From: Caulobacter sp. 73W
Lineage (GTDB): Bacteria > Pseudomonadota > Alphaproteobacteria > Caulobacterales > Caulobacteraceae
Direction: 5' to 3'
Assembly (NCBI RefSeq): GCF_041021955.1
Contig: NZ_CP158375.1
Coordinates: 62,001-126,000 of the forward strand
DNA: 64,000 nt
In this document: positions 33,965 to 42,032 of the stretch, in pieces
Position numbering within the stretch: the first letter of the stretch is position 1
Layout of the letters: each line of letters opens with the position of its first letter
Notes under the pieces: model-generated
What the model was told of the DNA's origin: nothing
What the model saw: the letters and a program-made list of their open reading frames with translations, nothing else
The model's database searches: none
Program-made: the position numbers and the translations under genes

Positions 33965-36132
33965 GGGCGGTAGCGGCGCTCCACGTGACCTTCCAGTTCG
34001 TCGGGGTGGAAGTAGACCGGCCGCAGCGCCCCCTTGGCGTAGCGTTCGGACTGATCGCTGAAGTGCTTGGAGCTCGGGTCGCTGCTTTCGCCCCCGACGC
34101 TGATCGCGCGGGCCTGCACCTTGGGGCCGAACTCCACCGCGGCGACGAAGCTGTTGCCGAGCGTTCCGTAATAGCGCCTGGTCCCAGGATAACGCTTGGC
34201 GCCGAAGGCGGCCAGGGAGCCCCACTGGGACGCGGTGAACGGCACGCCGATGCTGGGCTTGGCGTCATCGAAGGTCTGGACGATGGCGCCGTCATTGCGC
34301 TGCAGACGATTGATCTGGCCCCACGCCACGCGCCAGGAGCCGAAGTCCTGGACCAGTCGATCGGAGGCTTCGGCGAGCGCCCCAAGCCGCTGGGCGTCGC
34401 TCGTGCGCTCGGCCATATAGTCCCACACCGAAATCCCCGCCGCCTTGGCCGGCGCGGCCGACGGCGCCCAAAGCGCCTCGCCCCAGAAGACGGCCAGGGA
34501 TGTCGCCTCTGAGGTCAGCCCCCAGCGCTTGTCCCAGCTGCGCAGCAGCTCGATCTGGCCAGCCAGTTTGGCCTTCAGCGGATCGCTGGGCGCCAGGCGG
34601 TCATAGGCGGCGGTGAGCGTGGGGATCAGCCGCGAGAAGGCCGTCAGATGTGGATCGTAGGCCGCCTCGATCAGGGTCGGCAGGCTGAAATCCTTGCGGG
34701 CGGTCAGCACCTCGACCGCATGCGGCCCGCGCGGGTTCTCGCCGGCCTGATCCATGTAGCGGGGGAAGCTTGAGGCCTTGGGACTGTCGGCGCCCGCGGC
34801 GGTCCAAGGCCAGTTGTTGGTGTTCATCGCCCAGCCGCTGGCGGGATTGACCACGGACGGCAAGGTCGCAAGGTCGTGCAGGCCCTTCCAGTCGGTGGCC
34901 GGATCGGAGCCGTCGACGGGCTTCTTGTAATCGAAGCGGTCTTCGCGAACCGGCACGAACTGCGGATGCAGATAGGCGATGGTCCCGGCGCTATCGGCGA
35001 ACAAGGTGGCGTTGGACGAGTTGGCCTTCAGGTCGGCGACCTTGATGAACTCGGCGTAGCCCTTGGCCTTGGTGCGCAGGAACGACTGCTGCAGGGCCGC
35101 GACCGGCTTATTCATCAAGGCGAAGGCGACCCACTTGTCCCCCTCCTGGCGGACGATCGGGCCATGATGGGTGGCGTAGGTGGTGAAGGTACGCTGGGCC
35201 AGCGCGCCGTCCGCCGTTCGGTAGCTGAGGGTCACCGGCTTTTGGATCACCGCGCGGCGCTCGGCGCCGTAGCGATAGGTCAGCTTGCCGTCCGCCCTGT
35301 CGATGGTCTCGGCGAACTCGTCGACATTGTCGATGCCGCTGGAGGTGTGCATCCAGCCGGCGGTGGCGTTGAAGCCCTGGTAGATGAAGAACTGGCCCCA
35401 GGTCGCCGCGCCATAGGCGTTCAGGCCCTCATCGCTGGTCACCTGCTGTTCGGAGCGGAAGAAGAAGCTGGTGTGCGGATTGATCAGCAACAGCGCCTTG
35501 CCGTCCTTGGTGTTGGACGGCGCGATGGCGAAGCCGTTGGAGCCTTGCGGCTCACGATAGACCAGACCCTTCTCGTCGGCGGTCATGGCGACTTTGCGCT
35601 GGCCATAGAAGGCTTCCAGCTGGGTCAGGGGCACACGCTCGATGTCGCCGCCGATGCTGCCCTCGGTGAAGCTCAACGCCATCCACGGCTCGAACTTGGT
35701 CAGGACGCGCGGCTTTATGTTCGGATGGGTGGCGAGGAAGTGGTTCAGCCCATCTGCCCACGCGATCATCAGCGTCTTCAGCCATTGCGGGCTGGCGGCG
35801 TAGTCGGCCTTGAGGACCTGTGGGTCGATGAACAGGCGCTGGCGAAGATCCTGCCAGATCGCCTTCTCGCCTTCGGCCTCGGCCAGGCGGCCCAAATTGA
35901 CCAGGTAGTTGGTCTCGATGCGGGCAAAATCGTCTTCGGCCTGGGCGTAGATCATGCCGAACACCGCGTCGGCGTCGGTCTTGCCCTTGATGTGGGCGAT
36001 GCCCCAGTCGTCGCGGGTGATGGTCACGTTCGCCGCGTGCGCGCTGGCGGCGGTCTCGGCGGCCAAGGCCGTCGATGCGAAGGTCAAGACAGCCAGTGAG
36101 GCGGCGATGGCGAAGCGGGACGAGGTGCGCAT
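33961..36132 (-). CDS. Penicillin acylase family Ntn hydrolase
   Basis: A 723-residue exported precursor of the penicillin/acyl-homoserine-lactone acylase family. Signal peptide about 1-24. N-terminal alpha chain begins VTITRDDWGIAHIKG. The self-cleavage site is Gly197-Ser198 (PQGSNGFAIAP), placing the catalytic serine at the N-terminus of the beta chain. Beta-chain motifs INPHTSFFF, YGAATWGQFFIYQGFNATAGWMHT and the late Asn-Asn-Trp (TNNWPW) region are visible. It hydrolyses an N-acyl amide in the periplasm. The ATG at 36132 is preferred to the TTG at 36138. The histidine-phosphatase gene overlaps its end. Confidence 0.9.
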   Translation of the reverse strand: MRTSSRFAIAASLAVLTFASTALAAETAASAHAANVTITRDDWGIAHIKGKTDADAVFGMIYAQAEDDFARIETNYLVNLGRLAEAEGEKAIWQDLRQRLFIDPQVLKADYAASPQWLKTLMIAWADGLNHFLATHPNIKPRVLTKFEPWMALSFTEGSIGGDIERVPLTQLEAFYGQRKVAMTADEKGLVYREPQGSNGFAIAPSNTKDGKALLLINPHTSFFFRSEQQVTSDEGLNAYGAATWGQFFIYQGFNATAGWMHTSSGIDNVDEFAETIDRADGKLTYRYGAERRAVIQKPVTLSYRTADGALAQRTFTTYATHHGPIVRQEGDKWVAFALMNKPVAALQQSFLRTKAKGYAEFIKVADLKANSSNATLFADSAGTIAYLHPQFVPVREDRFDYKKPVDGSDPATDWKGLHDLATLPSVVNPASGWAMNTNNWPWTAAGADSPKASSFPRYMDQAGENPRGPHAVEVLTARKDFSLPTLIEAAYDPHLTAFSRLIPTLTAAYDRLAPSDPLKAKLAGQIELLRSWDKRWGLTSEATSLAVFWGEALWAPSAAPAKAAGISVWDYMAERTSDAQRLGALAEASDRLVQDFGSWRVAWGQINRLQRNDGAIVQTFDDAKPSIGVPFTASQWGSLAAFGAKRYPGTRRYYGTLGNSFVAAVEFGPKVQARAISVGGESSDPSSKHFSDQSERYAKGALRPVYFHPDELEGHVERRYRP

Positions 36133-36173
36133 CGTCAATGGCTATCGCCCGCTCGCAAGCTCGGCAAGTGCAA

Positions 36174-36208
36174 GACCCGCGCGGCGCTCAAGCAGGGCCG
36201 CGCGGGTC
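36174..36208 (-). terminator. Strong hairpin between DUF885 copy 3 and the acylase
   Basis: Perfect 12-bp arms GACCCGCGCGGC (36174-36185) and GCCGCGCGGGTC (36197-36208) with an 11-nt loop, 11 bp after the DUF885 stop on the minus strand. No clear U-tract follows, but the stability is enough to reduce read-through into the acylase gene. Confidence 0.6.
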
Positions 36209-36218
36209 CGATAAGCGG

Positions 36219-37976
36219 CTACTGGGCCGCGGTCGTCTTGGTCTTGGACTCTTCGATGAAGGCGTCCATCTCCTCGGCCAGGGCCGGCAGGGTCGCCACG
36301 CCGAGCGCCAAGAATTGGTCATGGAAGGCGCGGATGTCGAACTTGGGACCAAGCTCGGCCTCGGCCTTCGCCCGGATGCGCAGGATCTCCATCTGACCCA
36401 GCTTGTAGGCCAGGGCCTGGCCCGGCCAGGTGATGTAGCGATCGACCTCGGTCGTCACTTCGTGGTCGGAGAGCGCAGTGTGGCTGGCCAGGTAGTCGAT
36501 GGCCTGCTTGCGGGTCCAGCCCTTGGCGTGCACGCCGGTGTCGATCACCAGGCGGGCGGCGCGCCACATCTCGTAGCTCAGACGGCCAAAGTCGTCGTAT
36601 GGGGTCTCATAGACGCCCATCTCGACGCCCAGCTTTTCGGTGTAGAGGCCCCAGCCCTCGCCGTAGGCGCTGATGTAGGTCTGCGTGCGGTAGGGAGGCA
36701 GGCCCTTGATGTTGCGCTGGACGATGCCCTGGAAGGCGTGGCCCGGATTGCACTCATGCACCGTCAGGGCGGCGATGTTGTACTTGGGGCGCGACGGCAG
36801 GTCGTAGGTGTTGAGCTGACACGAGCCATTGCCGCCGCGACCGGCGGTGTAGAACGGCGCGATGTTGTCCGGCACCGGGATCAGGGTGAAAGGCGTCTCG
36901 TTCAGCGTTCCGAAATAGCGCGGCAGCTGGCCGTCGACCTTCTTGATGATCCAGGCGCCGTACCACAGCAGGTGCTCGGGCTTGTCGAATTTGAACTGCT
37001 TGTCAGTCTTCAGATAGGTGTTGAAGGCCGCCAGATCGCCCTGGAAGCCAACCTTGGTCTTGATGGCTTCCATCTCTCCGGTGATGCGCGCCACCTCCTG
37101 CAGACCGATCTTGTGGATCTGGTCGGGGGTCAGGTTGGTGGTCGTGTATTGGCGGATCTGCGACTGGTAGAAGGCCTTGCCGTCCGGCAGCACTTCGGCG
37201 CCCAGCGTCGTGCGGGCCTTGGGCAGGTATTCCTGACGCCAGAAGGTCAGCAGCTTTTGGTGCGCCGGGATCACCGCCTGGGCGATCACAGTCTGCGCTT
37301 CGGCGCGAAGGCGCGCTTGGTCCGCCGCCGGGATCGACGACGGCATCTTGTTGAAGGGCTCGTAGAAGAGGTTGGCCTTGGGATCGGTCACGTCGGCGAC
37401 GGCGGCGATGGAGGCGTCACGGCCCGCCAGGGTCTCACGTGGCTGGGTGAAGCCGCGCTTGATGCCGGCGCGCATGTTGGCGATCTGGTCGTCGTAGTAC
37501 TTTGGCGTGCCGCGCAGACGGGTGAGGTACTGATCGTACTCGGCCGTCGTCGTCATGGTCCGGCGCGCCTGGCCCGCCAGGCCGGCCCAGAAGGAGCTGT
37601 CGGCGTTGAACGGCATCTCATAGAGCTTGAAGCGGCCGTCCTCGACGAAGTTGTCGATGTCGTGCTTGTAGACGGCGTAGGTCGTGCGCTCCGAGATCGG
37701 CAGCTTGGAGATGTCCACGCCCTGCAACTGCTTTTGGACATTCTCCCAGTAGGCCAGACGGCGCGCCTGGGCGGCGGCGCTGACATCGGGCATCACCAGA
37801 TTGCCGCGCTGGGGAATCTCCTTTTGGCGCCAGGCCCACTCGGTGTCGGCGATCTTACGGAAGGCGGCGACGGCGTCGGACTGCAGGGCGGCTGCGGGCT
37901 GGGCCAGCACGTGCGGCGCGGTCATGGCAAAGGTGGCGCCGGCCGCGAGCGCGGCGGCCAGGACAATCTTCTTCAT
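36219..37976 (-). CDS. DUF885 family exported zinc-peptidase-like protein (copy 3)
   Basis: A 585-residue DUF885 protein with a Sec signal peptide (MKKIVLAAALAAGATFAM, cleavage near VLAQ). Metal motif VHECNPGHAFQ, then SAYGEGWGLYTEKLGVEMGVYETPYDDFGRLSYEMWRAARLVIDTGVHAKGWTRKQAIDYL and TWPGQALAYKLGQMEILRI, with all expected conserved residues. It uses a Sec-type rather than the Tat-like signal of the other two copies. It is divergent from the dienelactone hydrolase gene across 187 bp; a GGGGGA ribosome site precedes the ATG. Confidence 0.88.
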   Translation of the reverse strand: MKKIVLAAALAAGATFAMTAPHVLAQPAAALQSDAVAAFRKIADTEWAWRQKEIPQRGNLVMPDVSAAAQARRLAYWENVQKQLQGVDISKLPISERTTYAVYKHDIDNFVEDGRFKLYEMPFNADSSFWAGLAGQARRTMTTTAEYDQYLTRLRGTPKYYDDQIANMRAGIKRGFTQPRETLAGRDASIAAVADVTDPKANLFYEPFNKMPSSIPAADQARLRAEAQTVIAQAVIPAHQKLLTFWRQEYLPKARTTLGAEVLPDGKAFYQSQIRQYTTTNLTPDQIHKIGLQEVARITGEMEAIKTKVGFQGDLAAFNTYLKTDKQFKFDKPEHLLWYGAWIIKKVDGQLPRYFGTLNETPFTLIPVPDNIAPFYTAGRGGNGSCQLNTYDLPSRPKYNIAALTVHECNPGHAFQGIVQRNIKGLPPYRTQTYISAYGEGWGLYTEKLGVEMGVYETPYDDFGRLSYEMWRAARLVIDTGVHAKGWTRKQAIDYLASHTALSDHEVTTEVDRYITWPGQALAYKLGQMEILRIRAKAEAELGPKFDIRAFHDQFLALGVATLPALAEEMDAFIEESKTKTTAAQ

Positions 37977-38163
37977 GGATATTCCCCCAAAACGTATCCG
38001 GGCCTTAAAGCCCGAGGCGGGGGATGTCAGTCCGCCTTGCGCCGCCGGTCAAGTTCGTTCGGCGGAACCTCGATATCCTTGCGCGCTAAGGAGCCCCTTC
38101 CCCTCGGCTGCGGTCCGGGCAACAGTGCCGGCCAGTTTCAATGCAGAGGTTTGAGGAACAGCC

Positions 38164-39024
38164 ATGTGTGACGACGACATCCACCCGGGCCTGGTTGTTG
38201 ACCCAAGCCTTTCTCGCCGCGCCTTTGGCCTGATGGCCGTGGCGGCTGCCGGCGTCGCCGGGGCGGCGCACGCCGCGGCGGTTGTTGAGAAGGACGTGGA
38301 GATCAAGACCGCCGACGGGACCGCTGATGCGGCCCTCTACTATCCCGAAGGCAAGGGCAGCTGGCCCGCCGTGCTGATCTGGCCGGATGTCATGAGCCTG
38401 CGTCCCGCCTTTCGCGAAATGGGCCGCCGCCTGGCCGCTTCGGGCTATGTGGTTTTGGTGCCCAACCTCTACTACCGCGTCAAACGCGCCCCGGTGATCG
38501 AGGGAAGCTTCAACTTCTCCAACCCTGAAGATCGCGCCAAGATCACGCCGATGCGCGCCACGGTGACGCCGGACGGCACCGCGCGCGACGCGACGGCCTA
38601 TCTGGCCTTCCTCGACGCTCAACCGCAAACCAATAAGAAAAAGAAGGCCGGCGTTCAGGGCTATTGCATGGGCGGGCCGCTGTCGGTGCAGACGGCCGCG
38701 GCCGTGCCTGACCGCATCGCTGCGGTAGCCAGCTTCCACGGGGGCGGCCTCTTCACCGACCAGCCGACCAGCCCCCACCTGCTGCTGCCCAAGACCAAGG
38801 CCGAGTACTTGGTCCTGGTGGCTGAGAACGACGACAAGCAGGACCCGAGCGCCAAGGAGAAGTTCAAGGCCGCGCTGGACGCCGCCAAGCGCCCCTCCAA
38901 GGTCGAGGTCTATGCCGGCGCCGCCCACGGTTGGACCGTCAAGGGCAGCCAAGTCTACAACGAGCCGGCCGCCGAAAGGGCCTGGGCCGAACTGCTGGAC
39001 CTCTACAAGCGCAACCTGGGCTAG
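38164..39024 (+). CDS. Dienelactone hydrolase family protein, Tat-exported
   Basis: A 286-residue dienelactone hydrolase. N-terminal twin-arginine motif SRRAFGLM (about 17-24) followed by a hydrophobic run. Catalytic Cys is in GVQGYCMGG, the Asp in LVAENDD and the His in AGAAHGWT, matching the Cys-Asp-His triad of the family. Family members open lactones or cleave esters. It is divergent from DUF885 copy 3 and may share regulation. GAGGA lies 7 bp before the ATG. Confidence 0.88.
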   Translation: MCDDDIHPGLVVDPSLSRRAFGLMAVAAAGVAGAAHAAAVVEKDVEIKTADGTADAALYYPEGKGSWPAVLIWPDVMSLRPAFREMGRRLAASGYVVLVPNLYYRVKRAPVIEGSFNFSNPEDRAKITPMRATVTPDGTARDATAYLAFLDAQPQTNKKKKAGVQGYCMGGPLSVQTAAAVPDRIAAVASFHGGGLFTDQPTSPHLLLPKTKAEYLVLVAENDDKQDPSAKEKFKAALDAAKRPSKVEVYAGAAHGWTVKGSQVYNEPAAERAWAELLDLYKRNLG

Positions 39025-39085
39025 GACATCAGCTGACGCGGCCGGCGGAGCGTTCGCCGGCCGTTTTCTCTTTCAAGGAGGCGGC

Positions 39086-39397
39086 ATGAGCGACGAGATT
39101 TTCGAGGTCATCAACAACGAGGCCGACGGCCGCTTCGAAATCCATCTCGACGACAAGGTCGCCTATGCCGAGTACCGCGTGCTGGCCAGCGGCGTGCTCT
39201 TTCCCCACACCGAGGTGCCTGTCTTCTTCGAAGGGCGCGGTGTCGGCTCGGCCCTGGTCAAGGCGGCCATGGCCTGGGTGCGCGAGCGCCAGCTGCTGGT
39301 GATGCCGGCCTGCACCTTCGTGGCCGGCTACATCCAGCGCCATCCCGATCTGCACGACATGGTGCATCCAGGCTATCGGGCTGCGCTGGGGATCTAG
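39086..39397 (+). CDS. GNAT-related N-acetyltransferase (small, YjdJ-like)
   Basis: A 103-residue protein of the small GNAT/YjdJ class: FEIHLDDKVAYAEYRV and LFPHTEVPVFFEGRGVGSALVKAAMAWVRERQL with the acetyl-CoA loop EGRGVGSALV, then MPACTFVAGYIQRHPD. Perfect AAGGAGG ribosome site before ATG 39086; the longer frame upstream reads through the end of the dienelactone hydrolase and is rejected. The target is unknown. Confidence 0.88.
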   Translation: MSDEIFEVINNEADGRFEIHLDDKVAYAEYRVLASGVLFPHTEVPVFFEGRGVGSALVKAAMAWVRERQLLVMPACTFVAGYIQRHPDLHDMVHPGYRAALGI

Positions 39398-39477
39398 ACC
39401 ACAAAACAAGGTTCACCAGGGAGCATAAGGCCGCGCCCGGCGTTTAACTGCCAAGCTGCAATCAAACCGGAGGCGAT

Positions 39478-39753
39478 ATGCCCAAAGCCAAGCGTGAACC
39501 ATTCGTGGGCGACGCCGTCCTGTCCTTCCGTCGTTGCAAGGAACCCGTCGCTTTCTCGATCGATGGCGATCGCAATCTGGCCCAGGGCAAAGGCTCGCTG
39601 ACGGGGGATATCGAGCAACTGCGGGCGGCCTTCCGCGAAGGGGCCGCGGAGTTGGCGCTTGAAGATGGTCGCGTCCTGCCGATCACCGTCGTGGCGCACA
39701 GCGAAGGCGCGCCGACGGCCTATTTCGAGATCCGCGCCGCTCGGCGCTACTAG
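39478..39753 (+). CDS. Hypothetical protein
   Basis: A 91-residue cytoplasmic protein, beta-rich (VGDAVLSFRRCKEPVAFSIDGD, LALEDGRVLPITVVAHSEGAPTAYFEIRA). GGAGG lies just before the ATG. No family recognised. It is co-directional with the acetyltransferase gene, 80 bp downstream, and convergent with the next gene. Confidence 0.62.
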   Translation: MPKAKREPFVGDAVLSFRRCKEPVAFSIDGDRNLAQGKGSLTGDIEQLRAAFREGAAELALEDGRVLPITVVAHSEGAPTAYFEIRAARRY

Positions 39754-39757
39754 GCGA

Positions 39758-40018
39758 TCAGCCTGCGAAGGCGGCGGCGCCCGTTTCCATGACCGCCGCC
39801 TTCACAGTCAGGCATGCGGCGACGAGAATCGCCACCTCACGATTGACCGGATAGGCCCACGGCTTTTCCGCCACGGCGTTGGCCAGGGCGGCGATTTCGC
39901 TCGGCGTGCCGGCCGAAGCTTCGGCGATATCCCTGGCGGCGCGCGCTTCGATATCCGCACGGTCGCGCGGGTTCAGCGTGGCCAGAAGCGATTGTGCAGA
40001 GTGCAGCGCAACTTTCAT
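39758..40018 (-). CDS. Hypothetical protein
   Basis: An 86-residue alanine-rich helical protein (SLLATLNPRDRADIEARAARDIAEASAGTPSEIAALANAVAEKPWAYPVNREVAILVAACLTV). GGAGG precedes the ATG at 40018. Unknown function. The 190-bp gap to the VOC gene (40019-40209) contains an AT-rich stretch likely to hold its promoter. Confidence 0.58.
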   Translation of the reverse strand: MKVALHSAQSLLATLNPRDRADIEARAARDIAEASAGTPSEIAALANAVAEKPWAYPVNREVAILVAACLTVKAAVMETGAAAFAG

Positions 40019-40209
40019 CAGGGTCCTCCTCCAGCCTTTGGGAAGGTGACTTTATCGAAGCGACAATAAGAACAAAACAATAACCGTCGTTCATCCACAG
40101 GCGGCGGCGCAAGTGAGAATGACTTACGGCGATCAGGCTTGATTGCGAACAATCTGCGGCACCCGCCGATGAGCCGCCTTGGCGATTGGCAGCCTTCGGC
40201 TTGGTGAGG

Positions 40210-40635
40210 CTAGGCTTCTCGGAAGACCGCCTCGATGTTGTTTCCATCCGGATCGAAAACGAAGGCGGCGAAGTACCCCGATGGATAGCCGCCCGTGCGA
40301 AGTCCCGGAGCGCCATTATCGCGGCCTCCGGCCTCGATGGCCGATCGGTGGAAGGCCTCGACCTCCGCGCGGCTTATTGCTCTGAACGCGGTGTGCTGTC
40401 TGACGCCGGCAGGATGAAAGAGGTCGATCCAGAAGATCGGATAGTCGCGGCCGTAGCCCACGCCGGCCAGGTCGGGATCATCGGCGCCGCTGGCCTGGCC
40501 GAACGTCGTGGTGATGCGCATGAGCGGGCGAAGGCCAAGGCTGCCCAGGACCGCGTCGTAGAAGCGTGCGGAGGCTCGGATGTCGCCAACCCCGACGCCG
40601 GTGTGATCGATCCGCCAGTTCAGGTCCTGAGACAC
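40210..40635 (-). CDS. VOC family (glyoxalase/extradiol-fold) protein
   Basis: A 141-residue vicinal-oxygen-chelate protein: IDHTGVGVGDIRASARFYDAVLGSLGLRPL first module and AFRAISRAEVEAFHRSAIEAGG, YFAAFVFDPDGNNIEAVF second module, with metal ligands His near the start and Glu at the end (EAVF) kept. GTG start with AGGAG about 7 bp upstream. The function is not predictable within this family. Confidence 0.85.
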   Translation of the reverse strand: MSQDLNWRIDHTGVGVGDIRASARFYDAVLGSLGLRPLMRITTTFGQASGADDPDLAGVGYGRDYPIFWIDLFHPAGVRQHTAFRAISRAEVEAFHRSAIEAGGRDNGAPGLRTGGYPSGYFAAFVFDPDGNNIEAVFREA

Positions 40636-40644
40636 ACTCGCTCC

Positions 40645-40799
40645 TCAGTGCGGGTCGAGCTTTCCCACTAACGAATTTGACGTGGGCGCCCGGTGAGTGA
40701 CTATGCGGGCATTGCGGGCGAACGCCAGTTTCAGGAGGCGGTCGTCTTCCTGGGCGTCAGGCAAGTCATTGATCGCCGCCTTGTCAGCCTGGACGACCT
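40645..40799 (-). pseudogene. PIN-domain toxin C-terminal fragment
   Basis: Between the M24 gene stop and the VOC start, the minus strand encodes about 50 residues (AINDLPDAQEDDRLLKLAFARNARIVTH) with the C-terminal PIN pattern LPD-x-x-DDRLL...A.IVT; the acidic pair DD is retained. There is no start codon and the fragment runs into the 3' end of the M24 gene, so the 5' half was lost. Confidence 0.5.
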
Positions 40800-42032
40800 T
40801 TACGGGCCAAAGGGCGTGTCGATCGAGGGCGGCGGCTCGGAGAACCAGCGCGGGCCCTGGGCGGTCATGTAGAGGCAATCCTCAATGCGCACGCCAAAGC
40901 GGCCCGGATCATAGATGCCCGGCTCGTTGGAGAAGCACATGCCCGCCGCCAGCAGCGTCTTTTCGCCGTGCACGAAATTGACCGGCTCGTGGACATCAAG
41001 CCCAATGCCGTGGCCGGTGCGATGGGTCAGGCCCGGCGTGCCGTAGCCTGGCGCATAGCCGCGCGTGGCGTAGAAGGCGCGCACGGCGTCGTCGACCTCT
41101 CCGGCGGGCCTGCCTAGCCGTGCGGCGGCGAAGGCCGCGTCCTGGCCCTTGCGGACATCCTCCCACACGGTGCGCACCGCCGCTGCGGGCTCGCCGATCA
41201 CGCAGGTGCGCGAGACATCGGCGTGATAGCCCTCGACCGTGCAGCCAAAGTCCATGAGCACCACGGAGCCGGACCGCACGACCTGCGGCTTGGTGCTGCC
41301 GTGCGGGAAGCTGGTGGCCGCATCGACCGTCGCCTCGCCCGCCGGTGTGGCGCCGCCGCCAGCGGCCATGGCCGCATGCATGGCGCCTGTGATGTCCTGG
41401 CGCGTCATGCCGATGGCGATCGCGCCGCCGACCTTGCGATAGGCGGCGATGGTGATGTCGGTGGCCGCCTGCATCAGGGCGATCTCGGCCGGCGACTTGA
41501 TCATGCGGCACGCGTCGACGATGGCGGCTCCGCTCACCCCGCTGGCGCCGGGGGCGGCCTTCAAGATCCCGTCGGAGACGAAGTGGCGAACGCCGGCGTC
41601 GAAAGCCAGCTTGGCGCCGCCAAGCTTGCGATCCATCAGCCAGCCGGCCGCCAGGGCGTAAGGGTCTTCATGCTCGTTCCAGACGCGCACGTCGGCGGCG
41701 ATGGCCAGCAGCTCTCGCAGGCGATCTTCCTCGAAGGCCGGCGTAATCATCTCCGCCGGCCCCTCGCGCGGGATCATCAGCAGGGTTGGTCGCTCGCTCA
41801 GCCACCACGACACGCCGCAAAAATAGATCATGCTCGAGCCCGGCTCGACGATCAGCGCCGCCAGACCCGACTGCTGCAGGAGCCTTTGGGCCTTGGCGAT
41901 CCGCCCTGCCCGCTCGGCCGCTGAGATCGGCGCTGGTCGGGCTTTGGCCAGAGCAAAGCCGGGCGTCGCAGCCGCGGCGGCCAGGCCCGCCATCAGGCCG
42001 CGCCGGTGGATGGAGAAACGTTTAGCGTCCAT
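40800..42032 (-). CDS. M24 family peptidase (Xaa-Pro aminopeptidase-like), exported
   Basis: A 410-residue M24 protein with a Tat-like signal (MDAKRFSIHRRGLMAGLAAAAATPGFALA). N-terminal domain 33-150 (LLQQSGLAALIVEPGSSMIYFCGV) and C-terminal pita-bread domain with all metal ligands: VVLMDFGCTVEGYHADVSRTCVIGE (two Asp), THRTGHGIGLDVHE (His), CFSNEPGIY (Glu) and RIEDC (Glu). It probably removes an N-terminal residue before proline or opens a related bond. Its start overlaps the M20 gene by 11 bp, so it closes the left-arm operon. Confidence 0.9.
   Translation of the reverse strand: MDAKRFSIHRRGLMAGLAAAAATPGFALAKARPAPISAAERAGRIAKAQRLLQQSGLAALIVEPGSSMIYFCGVSWWLSERPTLLMIPREGPAEMITPAFEEDRLRELLAIAADVRVWNEHEDPYALAAGWLMDRKLGGAKLAFDAGVRHFVSDGILKAAPGASGVSGAAIVDACRMIKSPAEIALMQAATDITIAAYRKVGGAIAIGMTRQDITGAMHAAMAAGGGATPAGEATVDAATSFPHGSTKPQVVRSGSVVLMDFGCTVEGYHADVSRTCVIGEPAAAVRTVWEDVRKGQDAAFAAARLGRPAGEVDDAVRAFYATRGYAPGYGTPGLTHRTGHGIGLDVHEPVNFVHGEKTLLAAGMCFSNEPGIYDPGRFGVRIEDCLYMTAQGPRWFSEPPPSIDTPFGP

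Noticed and set aside
36075-38171. 698-residue plus-strand frame
   Set aside because: Antisense to DUF885 copy 3, whose HExxxGH motif and signal peptide are unmistakable.
40112-40127. Possible Fur-like box (GTGAGAATGACTTAC)
   Set aside because: Only one half resembles a Fur site and neighbouring genes have no iron link.
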